A stretch of 64,000 bases of DNA, from positions 62,001-126,000 of the forward strand of contig CAZELP010000004.1 in the NCBI GenBank assembly GCA_964513205.1, written 5' to 3'. The notes under the pieces are model-generated. The model was not told where the DNA came from, did not search any database, and worked only from the letters and a program-made list of their open reading frames with translations. This document shows, piece by piece, positions 45,106-54,369 of the stretch (the first letter of the stretch is position 1; the number at the start of each line of letters is the position of its first letter). Source of the DNA: JAGVJT01 sp964513205 (GTDB lineage: Bacteria > Pseudomonadota > Gammaproteobacteria > Legionellales > Legionellaceae). The position numbers were made by a program, and so were the translations under genes.

Positions 45106-45780
45106 ATGACGTCAAAAGACGAATTTATTAATGCAGCGAAATCACTACATTATCAGCTGCGAGTGACATGCCCGTTGGGTTCTCCACCAGAACTCTACTA
45201 TAAGCATCATATCTTTCCCGTCAAACTCCTCTCTCTCCTTCTCAAAACGCTCCAAGCCAAACCCGATCACGACGAAAGAAGCATCAAATTTATTGTCAAC
45301 CAACTCAAGAAATTACTACTCGCACAAGCCGGCACACCTGGAACCTATACACCCTCTCATAGCAACATGACATCATCCGTCATGAAACCAAGCGTTTTAA
45401 GTGCGGGCGTTATTTATCTTGATCCGCAGGGGCAAATTTTAGGTTTAAGCAATGAAAACGATAATTTTGATGTTTCAGTAAAAAGTTTATTGTGGCCTTT
45501 GAGTATATTGCATTTGATGAACGTCCCTCTTAGTTCAAATTTAAGTATCATTGGAAAAGATGAAACTCCATTTGAACTAACAATCAAAGACCGAGAAGAC
45601 ATTATCGATCATCTCCCGTTGCAAACACTGCAATTGCTACTGCACGCCAATCGAGATACCAAAGTCATGGTGCGCGAAGGAGCTTATAATCGCAATAGTA
45701 TGTTTCCTTTCGATTTTGGAGAAATGTTCACCGAAACCCACCCTCAAGACATATTTAAATCGCTACTTGTCGAATACTAG
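45106..45780 (+). CDS. Unknown 224-residue protein
   Basis: No family recognised. The protein is soluble, with a basic, helical N-terminal half (about 1-85), a Ser/Thr/Pro-rich linker (AGTPGTYTPSHSNMTSS) and a C-terminal half of mixed strands and helices that includes GVIYLDPQGQILGLSNEND and LPLQTLQLLLHANRDTK. It is preceded by an AT-rich stretch with a long A/T run and stands alone between two transporter genes, ending 16 bases before the convergent permease gene. The ribosome-binding site is weak. Its isolation and lack of similarity fit a lineage-specific gene; an effector role would be guesswork. Confidence 0.75.
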   Translation: MTSKDEFINAAKSLHYQLRVTCPLGSPPELYYKHHIFPVKLLSLLLKTLQAKPDHDERSIKFIVNQLKKLLLAQAGTPGTYTPSHSNMTSSVMKPSVLSAGVIYLDPQGQILGLSNENDNFDVSVKSLLWPLSILHLMNVPLSSNLSIIGKDETPFELTIKDREDIIDHLPLQTLQLLLHANRDTKVMVREGAYNRNSMFPFDFGEMFTETHPQDIFKSLLVEY

Positions 45781-45796
45781 CTCAATCATTACATTA

Positions 45797-47203
45797 TCAC
45801 GATAGGTCAGGCAGAGAAGACATCTTTCTCTTTAGCCACCAATGACTAACAAATGGAGGCAAACACATTAAGGTTAAACCCATTAACAGCGCTAATTCGT
45901 AATTCCAGATTCTTCCAACATCAATACCCTCTGGCGGTAGAAAACTGACGCACAAAGTCATTAAGACCCCGACAATACCTACTCCACAGACGCTCAAAAG
46001 ACCGACCTTACCACCCGGAATTTTGAAGGGACGAGGATGTGATGGCGCAATTTTTCGTAATTTTATCGCGGCAAGAAACATGATCAAATACATGAGCATA
46101 TAAAGTTGTGCAGCCAATGCCGTCAAAAACCAATAAGAACCATTCACACTTGGCATAAATAAAAATAAAGTTGCCAATAAAGTGACTATCACCGCTTGCG
46201 CAATTAATAATACGACAGGAGCACGGTAACGGTTTTCTTGTTGAAAAAACTCCGGTAAATTACCTTCGCAAGCGGCAACCATAAGTCCCTTGGTCGGCGC
46301 GATAATCCAATTGCTTACGCCACCAAAACCACCCAAAACCAACATCAACGCGACAACAGGCATTGCAAAAACTAAACCATATTGCGCTAAAAATGCGTGA
46401 AAAGCCTGCATGATACCCGCCACAAGATTGATGTCATCATGTGGAAGAACAATCGCGATAGACAGCGATCCTAAAATCAATGTACTTAAAATAATCACAA
46501 CTGAGCCCATAAGTGCTTTGGGGAAAGCATGTTGTGGGTTCGCTACGTCATTGGCGTGCACGGTTGCAATCTCTATCCCACAAAAAGACATCATAATCGC
46601 CGTCAAAGAGACCCACATGCTGCGATCATCCCAATGGGGCATTAGACTCGCACGATCGAAATGTATTGCCGAAACATGACCAGAATACAACCAAACACCA
46701 CCAAGACCAATGATCAAAATCATGGGCAAAATCAAACCCGTCAAAGCACACAAGTTACTAAACCAAGCGGAGGAACGCATACCGTAAAGGTTCACGATGG
46801 TTGCAGCCCAAAAAAGACTCACAATCACCGTCCATAAAAAATAAGGATTTTTAGCCAAATTAGGATCAATTAAATATCCCACGCTACCCGCAACAAAAGA
46901 TAAAATTGTAGGATACCAAATGACATTTTCAATCCACTGCAACCAAATCGCCAAAAAACCCATTCGCTGACCGAACGCTTCTTTAACCCAAACATAAATT
47001 CCCCCTTGCTTGGGCCAACCAGAAGCAAGCTCAGCAGAAACCAATGCAGTTGGAATTAGAAAACACAATGCCCCCAACACAAAAAAAGCGATTAACTGAG
47101 AGCCAAAGAGAGCGGTTGCAGGCAGATTTCGAATACTGTCCACAGACCCAACTGTAATCATCATCAGACTAAAAATGGATAATGTATGTTTTTTTGAGTT
47201 CAC
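45797..47203 (-). CDS. Amino acid permease, APC superfamily (GadC-like)
   Basis: Twelve-helix inner-membrane amino-acid transporter, 468 residues. The N-terminal part SLMMITVGSVDSIRNLPATALFG and ELASGWPKQGGIYVWVKEAFG are typical of the glutamate:GABA antiporter branch of the APC family (motif blocks quoted in short). FCGIEIATVHANDVANPQHAFPKAL is the family's helix 6 region. Substrate cannot be told from the sequence. It is a single gene on its strand. Confidence 0.92.
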   Translation of the reverse strand: MNSKKHTLSIFSLMMITVGSVDSIRNLPATALFGSQLIAFFVLGALCFLIPTALVSAELASGWPKQGGIYVWVKEAFGQRMGFLAIWLQWIENVIWYPTILSFVAGSVGYLIDPNLAKNPYFLWTVIVSLFWAATIVNLYGMRSSAWFSNLCALTGLILPMILIIGLGGVWLYSGHVSAIHFDRASLMPHWDDRSMWVSLTAIMMSFCGIEIATVHANDVANPQHAFPKALMGSVVIILSTLILGSLSIAIVLPHDDINLVAGIMQAFHAFLAQYGLVFAMPVVALMLVLGGFGGVSNWIIAPTKGLMVAACEGNLPEFFQQENRYRAPVVLLIAQAVIVTLLATLFLFMPSVNGSYWFLTALAAQLYMLMYLIMFLAAIKLRKIAPSHPRPFKIPGGKVGLLSVCGVGIVGVLMTLCVSFLPPEGIDVGRIWNYELALLMGLTLMCLPPFVSHWWLKRKMSSLPDLS

Positions 47204-47262
47204 GGTGTTCCTTGATTTTTCGATGGCTTATTATATCACTTTGTTCATAAATATTACAATTA

Positions 47263-47814
47263 TTATCGCCATTTTTGTTGTGTTAAAACATCTAATATCG
47301 TCGTCGGTTGTGCCAATTCACCCAAAGAACCCTCAACAATACCGTCCAGTCCCCTCTCTAAAAAAGCCAATTCCAACGCATCTGCCTCACGAAAAGGCTC
47401 AAAGCCGGCTTCATTTGCGCTAGTCGACACAATAGGGCCGTATTTTGACAATGCACGGGCAATGGGATGAGCGCTCATGCGAATGGCTATACTGGGGTGA
47501 TTTCCAGTTAAATAATAGGGCACTTTTGTTGATTTTGGAAAAACCCATGTCACAGGACCGGGCCAAGTTGACTTGACTCTCGCAAGACAATCTTGAGAGA
47601 CTTCACCAATCAGCGGAAAGAGTGCATCCCAATCATGAATTAAAACAATCAGCCCTTTCTCGATAGGTCTTTGTTTTAAGGTCAACAGCTTTAAAACGGC
47701 TGACTCATTCCAAGCATCACATCCCAAACCATATACTGCTTCTGTAGGGTAAGCGATTACCCCCCCATTTGCGATGCATTCTAAACCTTCGGCAATTGAT
47801 AATCGCATTTTCAT
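47263..47814 (-). CDS. tsaC: Threonylcarbamoyl-AMP synthase (Sua5/YrdC/YwlC family)
   Basis: First enzyme of the t6A tRNA-modification pathway, 183 residues, making threonylcarbamoyl-AMP from threonine, bicarbonate and ATP. GGVIAYPTEAVYGLGCDAW, KQRPIEKGLIVLI, WPGPVTWVFP and SIAIRMSAHP with STSANEAG are all in place. It overlaps the tgt end by 4 bases, so two tRNA-modification genes are coupled here. MKM gives two starts; either is fine. Confidence 0.95.
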   Translation of the reverse strand: MKMRLSIAEGLECIANGGVIAYPTEAVYGLGCDAWNESAVLKLLTLKQRPIEKGLIVLIHDWDALFPLIGEVSQDCLARVKSTWPGPVTWVFPKSTKVPYYLTGNHPSIAIRMSAHPIARALSKYGPIVSTSANEAGFEPFREADALELAFLERGLDGIVEGSLGELAQPTTILDVLTQQKWR

Positions 47815-48995
47815 AACGCATTATTTAGAATTAAATCACGCATTTTAGCACAAACTTCGTGTAAAACATGAATGTTGTGTAGACTTGCCAACGCAGCAAA
47901 CCCTATGCTTTTTTGCTTAAATAAATCATGCAAATAGGCTCTGGAGTAATGTTGACACGTATAACATGAGCATGACTCCATAATGGGTCTGAAATCATTC
48001 GCAAAAATTGATTTTTTTATATGTAAACGCGCCTGATCGTATTCGCTTTCAAATATCAACCAGTTCTGATGTGGTCGCAGCTCGCCGCAATACAGTGCTC
48101 CATGACGGGCATTGCGTGTTGGAGCGACACAATCAAACATGTCAATTCCTTCGTAAACCACATTGAGCAAATCTTGCGGCGACATTCCGACACCCATGCT
48201 GTAACGAGGCTTTTCTTCGGGCAACAAGTCGTGAACCCATTGAATCAACTCCACTGTTTTTTTCATATCAAAACCAACCGTCTCGCCTCCTAAAGCCACT
48301 CCAGAAACAGCTTGACTGGCGACAAAAAGAGCACTTTCCCGCCGTAGTACACGATGACTTCCACCTTGAACAATTCCAAACAAAGCTTGTTCAAAACCAT
48401 AACGAGATTGAGGGTTGGCTTCATGATATGCGATAGATTGGCGCAGCCAACGATGTGTTCGGTCCATGATGTGTCGAGCCACCGGTTCAGAGCAAGCATC
48501 AGGCGTACACTGATCAAAAGCCATAATGATATCTGCACCAATGATCTTTTGCGTTTCCAACGACATTTCCGGTGTCATGTGAATCATTGTATCCGATGAA
48601 GGGAGTTTAAAGTGCGCCCCCTCTTCATCAATAGTGCATATTTCTTTATTTTTTGACAAACTAAAAACTTGAAAACCACCACTGTCCGTTAGCATAGGGC
48701 CAGCCCACCCCATAAAGCGATGCATACCTCCTGCCGCCTCAATCACAGACATTCCAGGTGACACCAACATGTGGTAAGTATTTCCGCCCAAAATCATTTG
48801 ACTCTTGCAGCTTTGTAACGCCTGAGGCATCACATTATTAACACCAGCTCGCGTACCAACCGGCATAAACATCGGAGTTAAGCATTCACCATGCGGCGTG
48901 ACAATACGCATCACGCGCGCACGCGAATATTTGTGTTTGGCTACACAAGAAGACGAAAAACTTACCGAGGAATCGGGACTAGAATCAATCGACAA
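47811..48995 (-). CDS. tgt: Queuine/preQ1 tRNA-guanine transglycosylase
   Basis: Exchanges the wobble guanine for preQ1 in GUN-anticodon tRNAs. LTPMFMPVGTRAGVNN, TDSGGFQVFSL with the substrate-binding Asp, GGETVGFD, YSMGVGMSPQDLL and DMFDCVAPTRNARHG with the nucleophilic Asp are seen. The zinc site is CSCYTCQHY plus a later His. No ATG lies near the family's N-terminus: the only ATGs are far upstream inside dsbB or after the first conserved block. I therefore propose the TTG at 48995, with CAGG about 9 bases ahead, giving 394 residues and a 34-base overlap with dsbB. The usual partner yajC is not adjacent. Confidence 0.9.
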   Translation of the reverse strand: MSIDSSPDSSVSFSSSCVAKHKYSRARVMRIVTPHGECLTPMFMPVGTRAGVNNVMPQALQSCKSQMILGGNTYHMLVSPGMSVIEAAGGMHRFMGWAGPMLTDSGGFQVFSLSKNKEICTIDEEGAHFKLPSSDTMIHMTPEMSLETQKIIGADIIMAFDQCTPDACSEPVARHIMDRTHRWLRQSIAYHEANPQSRYGFEQALFGIVQGGSHRVLRRESALFVASQAVSGVALGGETVGFDMKKTVELIQWVHDLLPEEKPRYSMGVGMSPQDLLNVVYEGIDMFDCVAPTRNARHGALYCGELRPHQNWLIFESEYDQARLHIKKSIFANDFRPIMESCSCYTCQHYSRAYLHDLFKQKSIGFAALASLHNIHVLHEVCAKMRDLILNNAL

Positions 48996-49468
48996 AATAA
49001 TATACCTGAAATAAAAAACATCAAACCAAAATAAATGGCAGACCATCCCGCCATGGAAAGCCCCAAGCCTCGCCAAAGCACCTCACCGCAACTACCCGAT
49101 CCCCACAAAAACAAATGGACTAAATCACGCCATGGAAAATAACGGATTAGCATTTCAATTCCAGGCAAACAGACTGAAGCATCAGGCGAAGTAATGGTTT
49201 CAAGCCATAATTGACGAGAAGCAAAAAAAAGCCCTAATGCAGCCATCACCATTTGGAACACAACCACGTGCTTGGCTCGAGCGATACTTTTAAGAGAAAG
49301 CCCTAGAAGACCAAAAAATAAAAGACCAAATGCGCAAACACGCTGCATCAGACATAAAGGACATGGCTGCAATCCTAAACCATATTGTAAATAAAATACA
49401 AAAAAAATAACACCCGTGGTCAAGCTAGTCATTCCATTCTGAATCAAGCGAAAACCACGCTTTGTCAT
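48962..49468 (-). CDS. dsbB: Disulfide bond formation protein B
   Basis: Four-helix inner-membrane protein (168 residues) that reoxidises DsbA and hands electrons to quinone. The two periplasmic Cys pairs are visible: PCPLCLMQR near residue 37, and DASVCLPG with SGSCGEV between residues 100 and 130. It overlaps eno by 4 bases and its C-terminal coding region appears to contain the start of tgt. No dsbA is in the window. Confidence 0.94.
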   Translation of the reverse strand: MTKRGFRLIQNGMTSLTTGVIFFVFYLQYGLGLQPCPLCLMQRVCAFGLLFFGLLGLSLKSIARAKHVVVFQMVMAALGLFFASRQLWLETITSPDASVCLPGIEMLIRYFPWRDLVHLFLWGSGSCGEVLWRGLGLSMAGWSAIYFGLMFFISGILFCRLILVPIPR

Positions 49469-50739
49469 ACCGCTCCCCTTAAGATGCGTTTCCCTGCATA
49501 TGGCAATCTGGTCATAGAGGCGATTCGTAAAAGCTGATTATACTTCGCAACACGATCCGTGCGACACATAGAACCCGTTTTAATTTGTCCACACCCTGTC
49601 GCAACAGCCAAATCAGCAATAATGGTATCTTCTGTTTCACCTGAACGATGCGACATGACGCAACGATAGTCATTTTGAGCGGCAATCCGCATGGTCTCAC
49701 GCGCTTCACTTAACGTGCCGATTTGGTTAGGCTTAATTAAAACCGCGTTTGCGACACCAGCGTCAATTCCTTTTTTCAAAATTGCAGGGTTTGTCACAAA
49801 TAGGTCATCACCCACCAATTGAATACGCGCACCTAGAGCCGTGGTCATGATGGACCAACCATCCCAATCATGCTCATCCAAACCATCTTCGATACTCACG
49901 ATGGGGTAATGTTGAACAAGCTCACGATAATATTCAACAAGCGTTCGACTATCGAACTCAGCTCCTTCTGAGCGTAAATGGTAAAATCCATCGCTAAATA
50001 AAGAGGATGCGGCCACATCTAAAGAAAAAACAATTTCTTCACCCAATTTAAAACCGGCTCGCAAAACAGCATCCGATAGCAAATCAAGCGCTTGCCGATT
50101 CGACTTTAAATCTGGTGCAAAACCACCTTCATCACCAACCGCAGTATTCAAGCCTTTTTGCTTCAACACATCACGTAACACATGGAATGTCTCGGTACCC
50201 ATTTGGATTGCGGTTTGAAAATCAGAAGCCCCCACGGGCATGATCATAAACTCTTGAATATCGACGTTGTTGTCTGCGTGCATCCCTCCGTTTAGAACAT
50301 TCATCATGGGCACAGGCAGCATCATTGGTTCATCGTGGTTTAATGTCTCAAACAGAGGACGACCAATTGTCGTTGCGTAAGCGCGAGCGCATGCAACGGA
50401 AACCGCCAAAATGGCATTTGCACCCAAACGTGACTTATTGGGAGTGCCATCCAAATGACATAAGGTTGCATCAATCTCTGTTTGCACATCGACAGACATT
50501 CCCTTTAAAGCGGACTGAATGGCTTCATTTACGTGTGCCACTGCTTTCTGAACACCTTTTCCAGCATATCGGGCTGCGTCTTTATCACGCAATTCACACG
50601 CCTCAAAACAGCCAGTTGAAGCGCCTGATGGAACACTGGCCCGGCCCATTACGCCATTTTCCAAAAAAACATCGGCTTCAACAGTTGGATTGCCACGAGA
50701 ATCAAGAATTTCTCGACCAATAACACTTGCAATGTGCAT
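49465..50739 (-). CDS. eno: Enolase
   Basis: Converts 2-phosphoglycerate to phosphoenolpyruvate, 424 residues. Start SVIGREILDSRGNPTVEADV, then the flexible loop SGASTG, metal ligands in VFSLDVAAS, SIEDGLDEHDW and LVGDDLFVTN, the catalytic Lys in LIKPNQIGTLSE, and VMSHRSGETEDT (the first block quoted here is its family N-terminus). All are standard. It is the first gene of the eno-dsbB-tgt-tsaC run, whose upstream neighbour lies 83 bases away. Confidence 0.97.
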   Translation of the reverse strand: MHIASVIGREILDSRGNPTVEADVFLENGVMGRASVPSGASTGCFEACELRDKDAARYAGKGVQKAVAHVNEAIQSALKGMSVDVQTEIDATLCHLDGTPNKSRLGANAILAVSVACARAYATTIGRPLFETLNHDEPMMLPVPMMNVLNGGMHADNNVDIQEFMIMPVGASDFQTAIQMGTETFHVLRDVLKQKGLNTAVGDEGGFAPDLKSNRQALDLLSDAVLRAGFKLGEEIVFSLDVAASSLFSDGFYHLRSEGAEFDSRTLVEYYRELVQHYPIVSIEDGLDEHDWDGWSIMTTALGARIQLVGDDLFVTNPAILKKGIDAGVANAVLIKPNQIGTLSEARETMRIAAQNDYRCVMSHRSGETEDTIIADLAVATGCGQIKTGSMCRTDRVAKYNQLLRIASMTRLPYAGKRILRGAV

Positions 50740-50822
50740 GAGGTTCCCTTAACAATGAAATTGCCCCTATTGTTTTTCGGAGGCACAGGATTGTCAAGTT
50801 ATACCGTCTAATTGATTTGAAT

Positions 50823-51722
50823 CTATGTGTCACTCTTACGAGAAGCAAGACGAGTAATCACAGCAGAAAAGTCAAGATCGCCAATCGCATCAACCTCATG
50901 TGTATAAATCTCTGCCGCTAAAGCGCCTAACGCCGTAGATAGTCCAACACTTTCTGCCGCTTTTTGAGCCAGCTTCAAATCTTTTAGCATCATTTTTGTA
51001 CTAAATCCTGGTTGATAAGCATAATTTGCAGGAGATTGCGGCACCACTTTAGGCACAGGGGTATGCATGCTCATCGACCAACATTGTCCTGACGACTGAG
51101 TCACGATATCGAAAAGCTTCTGATCACTTAAACCAAGTCGCTCAGCGAGTAAAAAGGCCTCAGAGACACCAATCATTGAAATTCCAAGTAACATATTATT
51201 GCACAATTTTGCAGCTTGACCTGTACCAGCACCCCCTGTGTGGACTAGTGTTGAACCAAGACAAGCCAACAGTTCATGGTACCGTTCAAAACACGTTTGC
51301 TCTCCCCCAACCATTAAAGTCAGAGAAGCAAAAAAGGCTCCTCGTACACCACCAGAAACAGGTGCATCTAGACAATCCAATCCGTGTTTTTTAGCTTCTT
51401 CATGCAGGGTTCGAGCCGTCTCAACACCAACAGTCGAGCAATCAACGTACAAAGCTCCTGAACGCATCGACTTGAATACTCCAAACTCCCCAAGACAAAC
51501 ATCGAGCACTTGCTCTGGTGTTTGCAACATTGTAAAAATCGCATCCTTTTCCTCAGACAATGTGTTGAGATCATCCGCAACCACACCCCCTTGAGCTAAA
51601 AATGCGGCCTTTGATGCAGGAGAAATGTCATAACCAACTACTTCGTGACCTTTTTTGAGTAAATTCGCGGCCATAGGCAGCCCCATATGACCCAAACCAA
51701 TGAATCCAATTTTCATATTCAC
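50823..51722 (-). CDS. mmsB: 3-hydroxyisobutyrate dehydrogenase
   Basis: NAD-dependent oxidation of 3-hydroxyisobutyrate to methylmalonate semialdehyde in valine breakdown, 299 residues. The Rossmann motif GFIGLGHMGLPMAANL opens the protein. VDCSTVGVETAR and DAPVSGGVRGA are the substrate-site blocks, and GTGQAAKLCNNMLLG contains the catalytic Lys. The start is a GTG overlapping the mmsA stop by 4 bases, with an ATG two codons later as an alternative. Confidence 0.94.
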   Translation of the reverse strand: MNMKIGFIGLGHMGLPMAANLLKKGHEVVGYDISPASKAAFLAQGGVVADDLNTLSEEKDAIFTMLQTPEQVLDVCLGEFGVFKSMRSGALYVDCSTVGVETARTLHEEAKKHGLDCLDAPVSGGVRGAFFASLTLMVGGEQTCFERYHELLACLGSTLVHTGGAGTGQAAKLCNNMLLGISMIGVSEAFLLAERLGLSDQKLFDIVTQSSGQCWSMSMHTPVPKVVPQSPANYAYQPGFSTKMMLKDLKLAQKAAESVGLSTALGALAAEIYTHEVDAIGDLDFSAVITRLASRKSDT

Positions 51723-53251
51723 GCATCTCCCTGATGTGTTGGCATACTGAACAGGTTTTCTGTCCTTTTCAATTGACTTGAGCTTGCCGCATCAGCAGTC
51801 CATCGAGTCGTAATTGTTTTTAATTTGGTGTAAAAATGAAGCCCCTCTGAACCATGCATCGCATTGTCTCCAAATGATGAACGCTTCCATCCACCAAAAG
51901 GATGACTTGCAATGGGAACTGGAATGGGAATATTCACACCCACCATACCGACATTCACACGATGAGCAAATTCTCGAGCATAATATCCTGTTTCAGTAAA
52001 AATGGCCGTACCATTGCCATATGGATTTTGATTCACTAACGCCAACGCTTCTTCAAAAGAATCAACTCGCCGTATCAAAAGCACTGGGCCAAAGATTTCT
52101 TCCTGGTAAATCGACATCGATTCGGTCACGTTGTCAAACAAACAAGGGCCAAGATAAAATCCGTTTGGATAATCAGGATGAGTGAAACCACGACCGTCAA
52201 CACAAAGCGTGGCTCCGGAGGCAACACCTTCGTTAATTAACTTTAAAACACGCTCTCGATGTTTAGCGCTAATCAATGGCCCCATATCAGCATGGGCTAT
52301 AAAACCAGCATCAACACGAATATTTTTGATGCGAGCAGATAATTCCGATACCAAAGCATCAGCAAAAGCGTCACCGACAACAACAGCAACGGAGATCGCC
52401 ATGCAACGTTCTCCAGCCGATCCAAAAGCCGCTCCAATTAAAGCTTTTGCGGTCTCTTCTAAACTGGCATCTGGCATCACCACCGCATGGTTTTTAGCAC
52501 CCCCAAATGTCATACAGCGTTTGCCTTTTTCGGTGGCTCTCTGATAAATTGACTCCGCAACTGGCGTAGATGCAACGGCGGTAAATGCTGCGATTCCTTT
52601 GTGCGCAAGCAAATAATCAACTGTCGTTTTATCTCCATGCACAATGTTCAGCACACCTGGAGGCAAACCGGCTTGCAGAAAATAATCCAAAAGTTGATTG
52701 GCTGCAGAGGGGGTTTGCTCTGATGGCTTTAAGATAAAAGTATTACCGTAGGCGATGGCAGGTATCATCATCCAAAGAGGGACCATCACAGGAAAATTAA
52801 ATGGAGACGCACCTGCGCACACCCCAAGAGGCTGACGCATCGTCGCACAATCAATTTGTTGAGAAACATTCGGCGTCCAAACTCCTTGCGATTGACTTAA
52901 AAGCCCACAATGAAATTCAATTAGCTCTATCCCACGAGCGATAGAACCTCTGGCGTCTTCCTCTGTTTTACCGTGCTCTCGAGTCACCGTGCTGACTAGA
53001 TCATCACGATGCTGTAACAGTATCTCACGCAGACGAAACAAAACCTGCATGCGTTTCGAAGGCGTTGTTTGCGACCATGTTAAAAAAGCTTTTTGTGCAG
53101 ATTGAATGGCCTGATCACATAAAGACGCTCCCGCAATCCCAACCACACCAATCGACTCACCTGTGGCCGGATTATACAGTTTAAGATGCGGCATTTGTGC
53201 GTCAAACTGACGTTGATCATCAATGCAATGCGGTACTGTGTAAAGATTCAT
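51719..53251 (-). CDS. mmsA: Methylmalonate-semialdehyde dehydrogenase (CoA-acylating)
   Basis: Aldehyde dehydrogenase of 510 residues converting methylmalonate semialdehyde to propionyl-CoA in valine (and thymine) breakdown. YNPATGESIGVV, GASPFNFPVMVPLWM, LKPSEQTPS and the catalytic FGSAGERCMAISVAV with its Cys are typical of this CoA-acylating subfamily. It has a C-terminal extension of about 20 residues. It overlaps dapB and mmsB by 4 bases each. Confidence 0.94.
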   Translation of the reverse strand: MNLYTVPHCIDDQRQFDAQMPHLKLYNPATGESIGVVGIAGASLCDQAIQSAQKAFLTWSQTTPSKRMQVLFRLREILLQHRDDLVSTVTREHGKTEEDARGSIARGIELIEFHCGLLSQSQGVWTPNVSQQIDCATMRQPLGVCAGASPFNFPVMVPLWMMIPAIAYGNTFILKPSEQTPSAANQLLDYFLQAGLPPGVLNIVHGDKTTVDYLLAHKGIAAFTAVASTPVAESIYQRATEKGKRCMTFGGAKNHAVVMPDASLEETAKALIGAAFGSAGERCMAISVAVVVGDAFADALVSELSARIKNIRVDAGFIAHADMGPLISAKHRERVLKLINEGVASGATLCVDGRGFTHPDYPNGFYLGPCLFDNVTESMSIYQEEIFGPVLLIRRVDSFEEALALVNQNPYGNGTAIFTETGYYAREFAHRVNVGMVGVNIPIPVPIASHPFGGWKRSSFGDNAMHGSEGLHFYTKLKTITTRWTADAASSSQLKRTENLFSMPTHQGDA

Positions 53252-53994
53252 GCCGATTTCCCTAAAAGTAAATGCTCAAGACCATAATGCAATGTGTCAA
53301 ATTGACGCACATGTCGACAAGCCAACAGTAGGCCTGGCATAAACGAAGCCCGATCCAAAGTCTGATGACAAAGACGTAATGTTTCACCTTTTTGACCAAA
53401 AATAACTTCTTGCTCCGCTAAAACACCAGAAATGCGAATAGAATGAATGGGTACTTCTTGGCTTCGAGCACCTCTTGCTCCTGGCAATAATTCGTGGCAA
53501 GGATAATTTGGATGCTCTTTTCTTGATTTTGCGATCATCTCCGCTGTCTTGATAGCAGTTCCTGAGGGCGCCTCTTGTTTATGCGGATGATGCGCTTCAA
53601 TAATTTCAGCCTCAGGCATGTAAGATGCGGCAATTGCAGCAAAATGCATCATCAACACTCCTCCGATTGAAAAATTGGGTACAATTATTCCACCCAAATC
53701 TTTTTGCTCAGAAAGATGCTTTAATGCCTGGTATTGATCAGCCAAAAGACCTGTCGTACCCACAACAGGCGAAGCGCCTGCTTCAATGATTGTTTTTGTG
53801 TTATGGTAAACTGCCGCGGCGCATGTCAAGTCAACCACAATTTCGGCACCTGTACCGCGGATAGATTCTGCCAAATCGTCATGTCGACCAAGCGTTCCAA
53901 CCACTTTAAAATCAGACTGTAACGCAAGTGTTGCGACAGCCAATTGTCCCATTTTACCTTGGGCTCCATTCACAATAATTTTGCAAGGTTCCAT
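53248..53994 (-). CDS. dapB: 4-hydroxy-tetrahydrodipicolinate reductase
   Basis: NAD(P)H-dependent reductase in lysine and diaminopimelate synthesis, 248 residues. GAQGKMGQLAV is the nucleotide-binding loop, VGTTGLLADQ and VPNFSIGGVLMMHFA follow, and EAHHPHKQEAPSGTA holds the catalytic His and Lys. It precedes mmsA with a 4-base overlap, an unusual partnership of a biosynthetic and a catabolic gene. It follows a small membrane protein gene by 4 bases. Confidence 0.95.
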   Translation of the reverse strand: MEPCKIIVNGAQGKMGQLAVATLALQSDFKVVGTLGRHDDLAESIRGTGAEIVVDLTCAAAVYHNTKTIIEAGASPVVGTTGLLADQYQALKHLSEQKDLGGIIVPNFSIGGVLMMHFAAIAASYMPEAEIIEAHHPHKQEAPSGTAIKTAEMIAKSRKEHPNYPCHELLPGARGARSQEVPIHSIRISGVLAEQEVIFGQKGETLRLCHQTLDRASFMPGLLLACRHVRQFDTLHYGLEHLLLGKSA

Positions 53995-53998
53995 GCCA

Positions 53999-54223
53999 TT
54001 ATCTCTTTTCTGAAGGGTTATTTAATACTTTAGATTGTGTATCGGGCTCATCAGATATGAAGTCTTCTTTGAGCACACGCCAAGCCCAGACACTCGCAAA
54101 TGGCCATCCCAAAAAAGACGCTTGTAAAACAAATGCAACAAAAGCGCGGCCCAGTTCACCGCACATAAAAAAAACAAGCCAAGGGAAAAACCAAGCCAAC
54201 AAAAAATATCCAAATTTCCTCAT
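53999..54223 (-). CDS. Small two-helix membrane protein (YqaE/Pmp3-like)
   Basis: A 74-residue protein from the ATG at 54223, which has AAGGAGT ahead of it. Two hydrophobic segments, LLAWFFPWLVFFMCGELG and FVLQASFLGWPFASVWAW, have the size and spacing of YqaE/Pmp3 proteins (Pro in helix 1, Gly-Trp-x-Pro in helix 2), followed by an acidic tail. An earlier ATG would add 16 residues with no support. The link to Pmp3 is a pattern match only. It opens the dapB-mmsAB run. Confidence 0.6.
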   Translation of the reverse strand: MRKFGYFLLAWFFPWLVFFMCGELGRAFVAFVLQASFLGWPFASVWAWRVLKEDFISDEPDTQSKVLNNPSEKR

Positions 54224-54321
54224 CAGGCACTCCTTTGGTAATGATCTCCATTCGACTTCTATTATAATCACAAATTTACGTTAAAAAGCCATGTTCTAAC
54301 TGTTAGAGTTTATAAATATTT

Positions 54322-54329
54322 GCTATCAT
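54322..54329 (+). promoter_or_regulatory. Extended -10 element upstream of the ProQ gene
   Basis: GCTATCAT preceded by T gives TGCTATCAT, an extended -10 box, 40 bases before the ATG. No good -35 box is seen at 17-base spacing, which extended -10 promoters tolerate. Confidence 0.4.
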
Positions 54330-54369
54330 CCCCTTTTTCGTTTGATCGTAAAAACAGATAGGTCATGGC

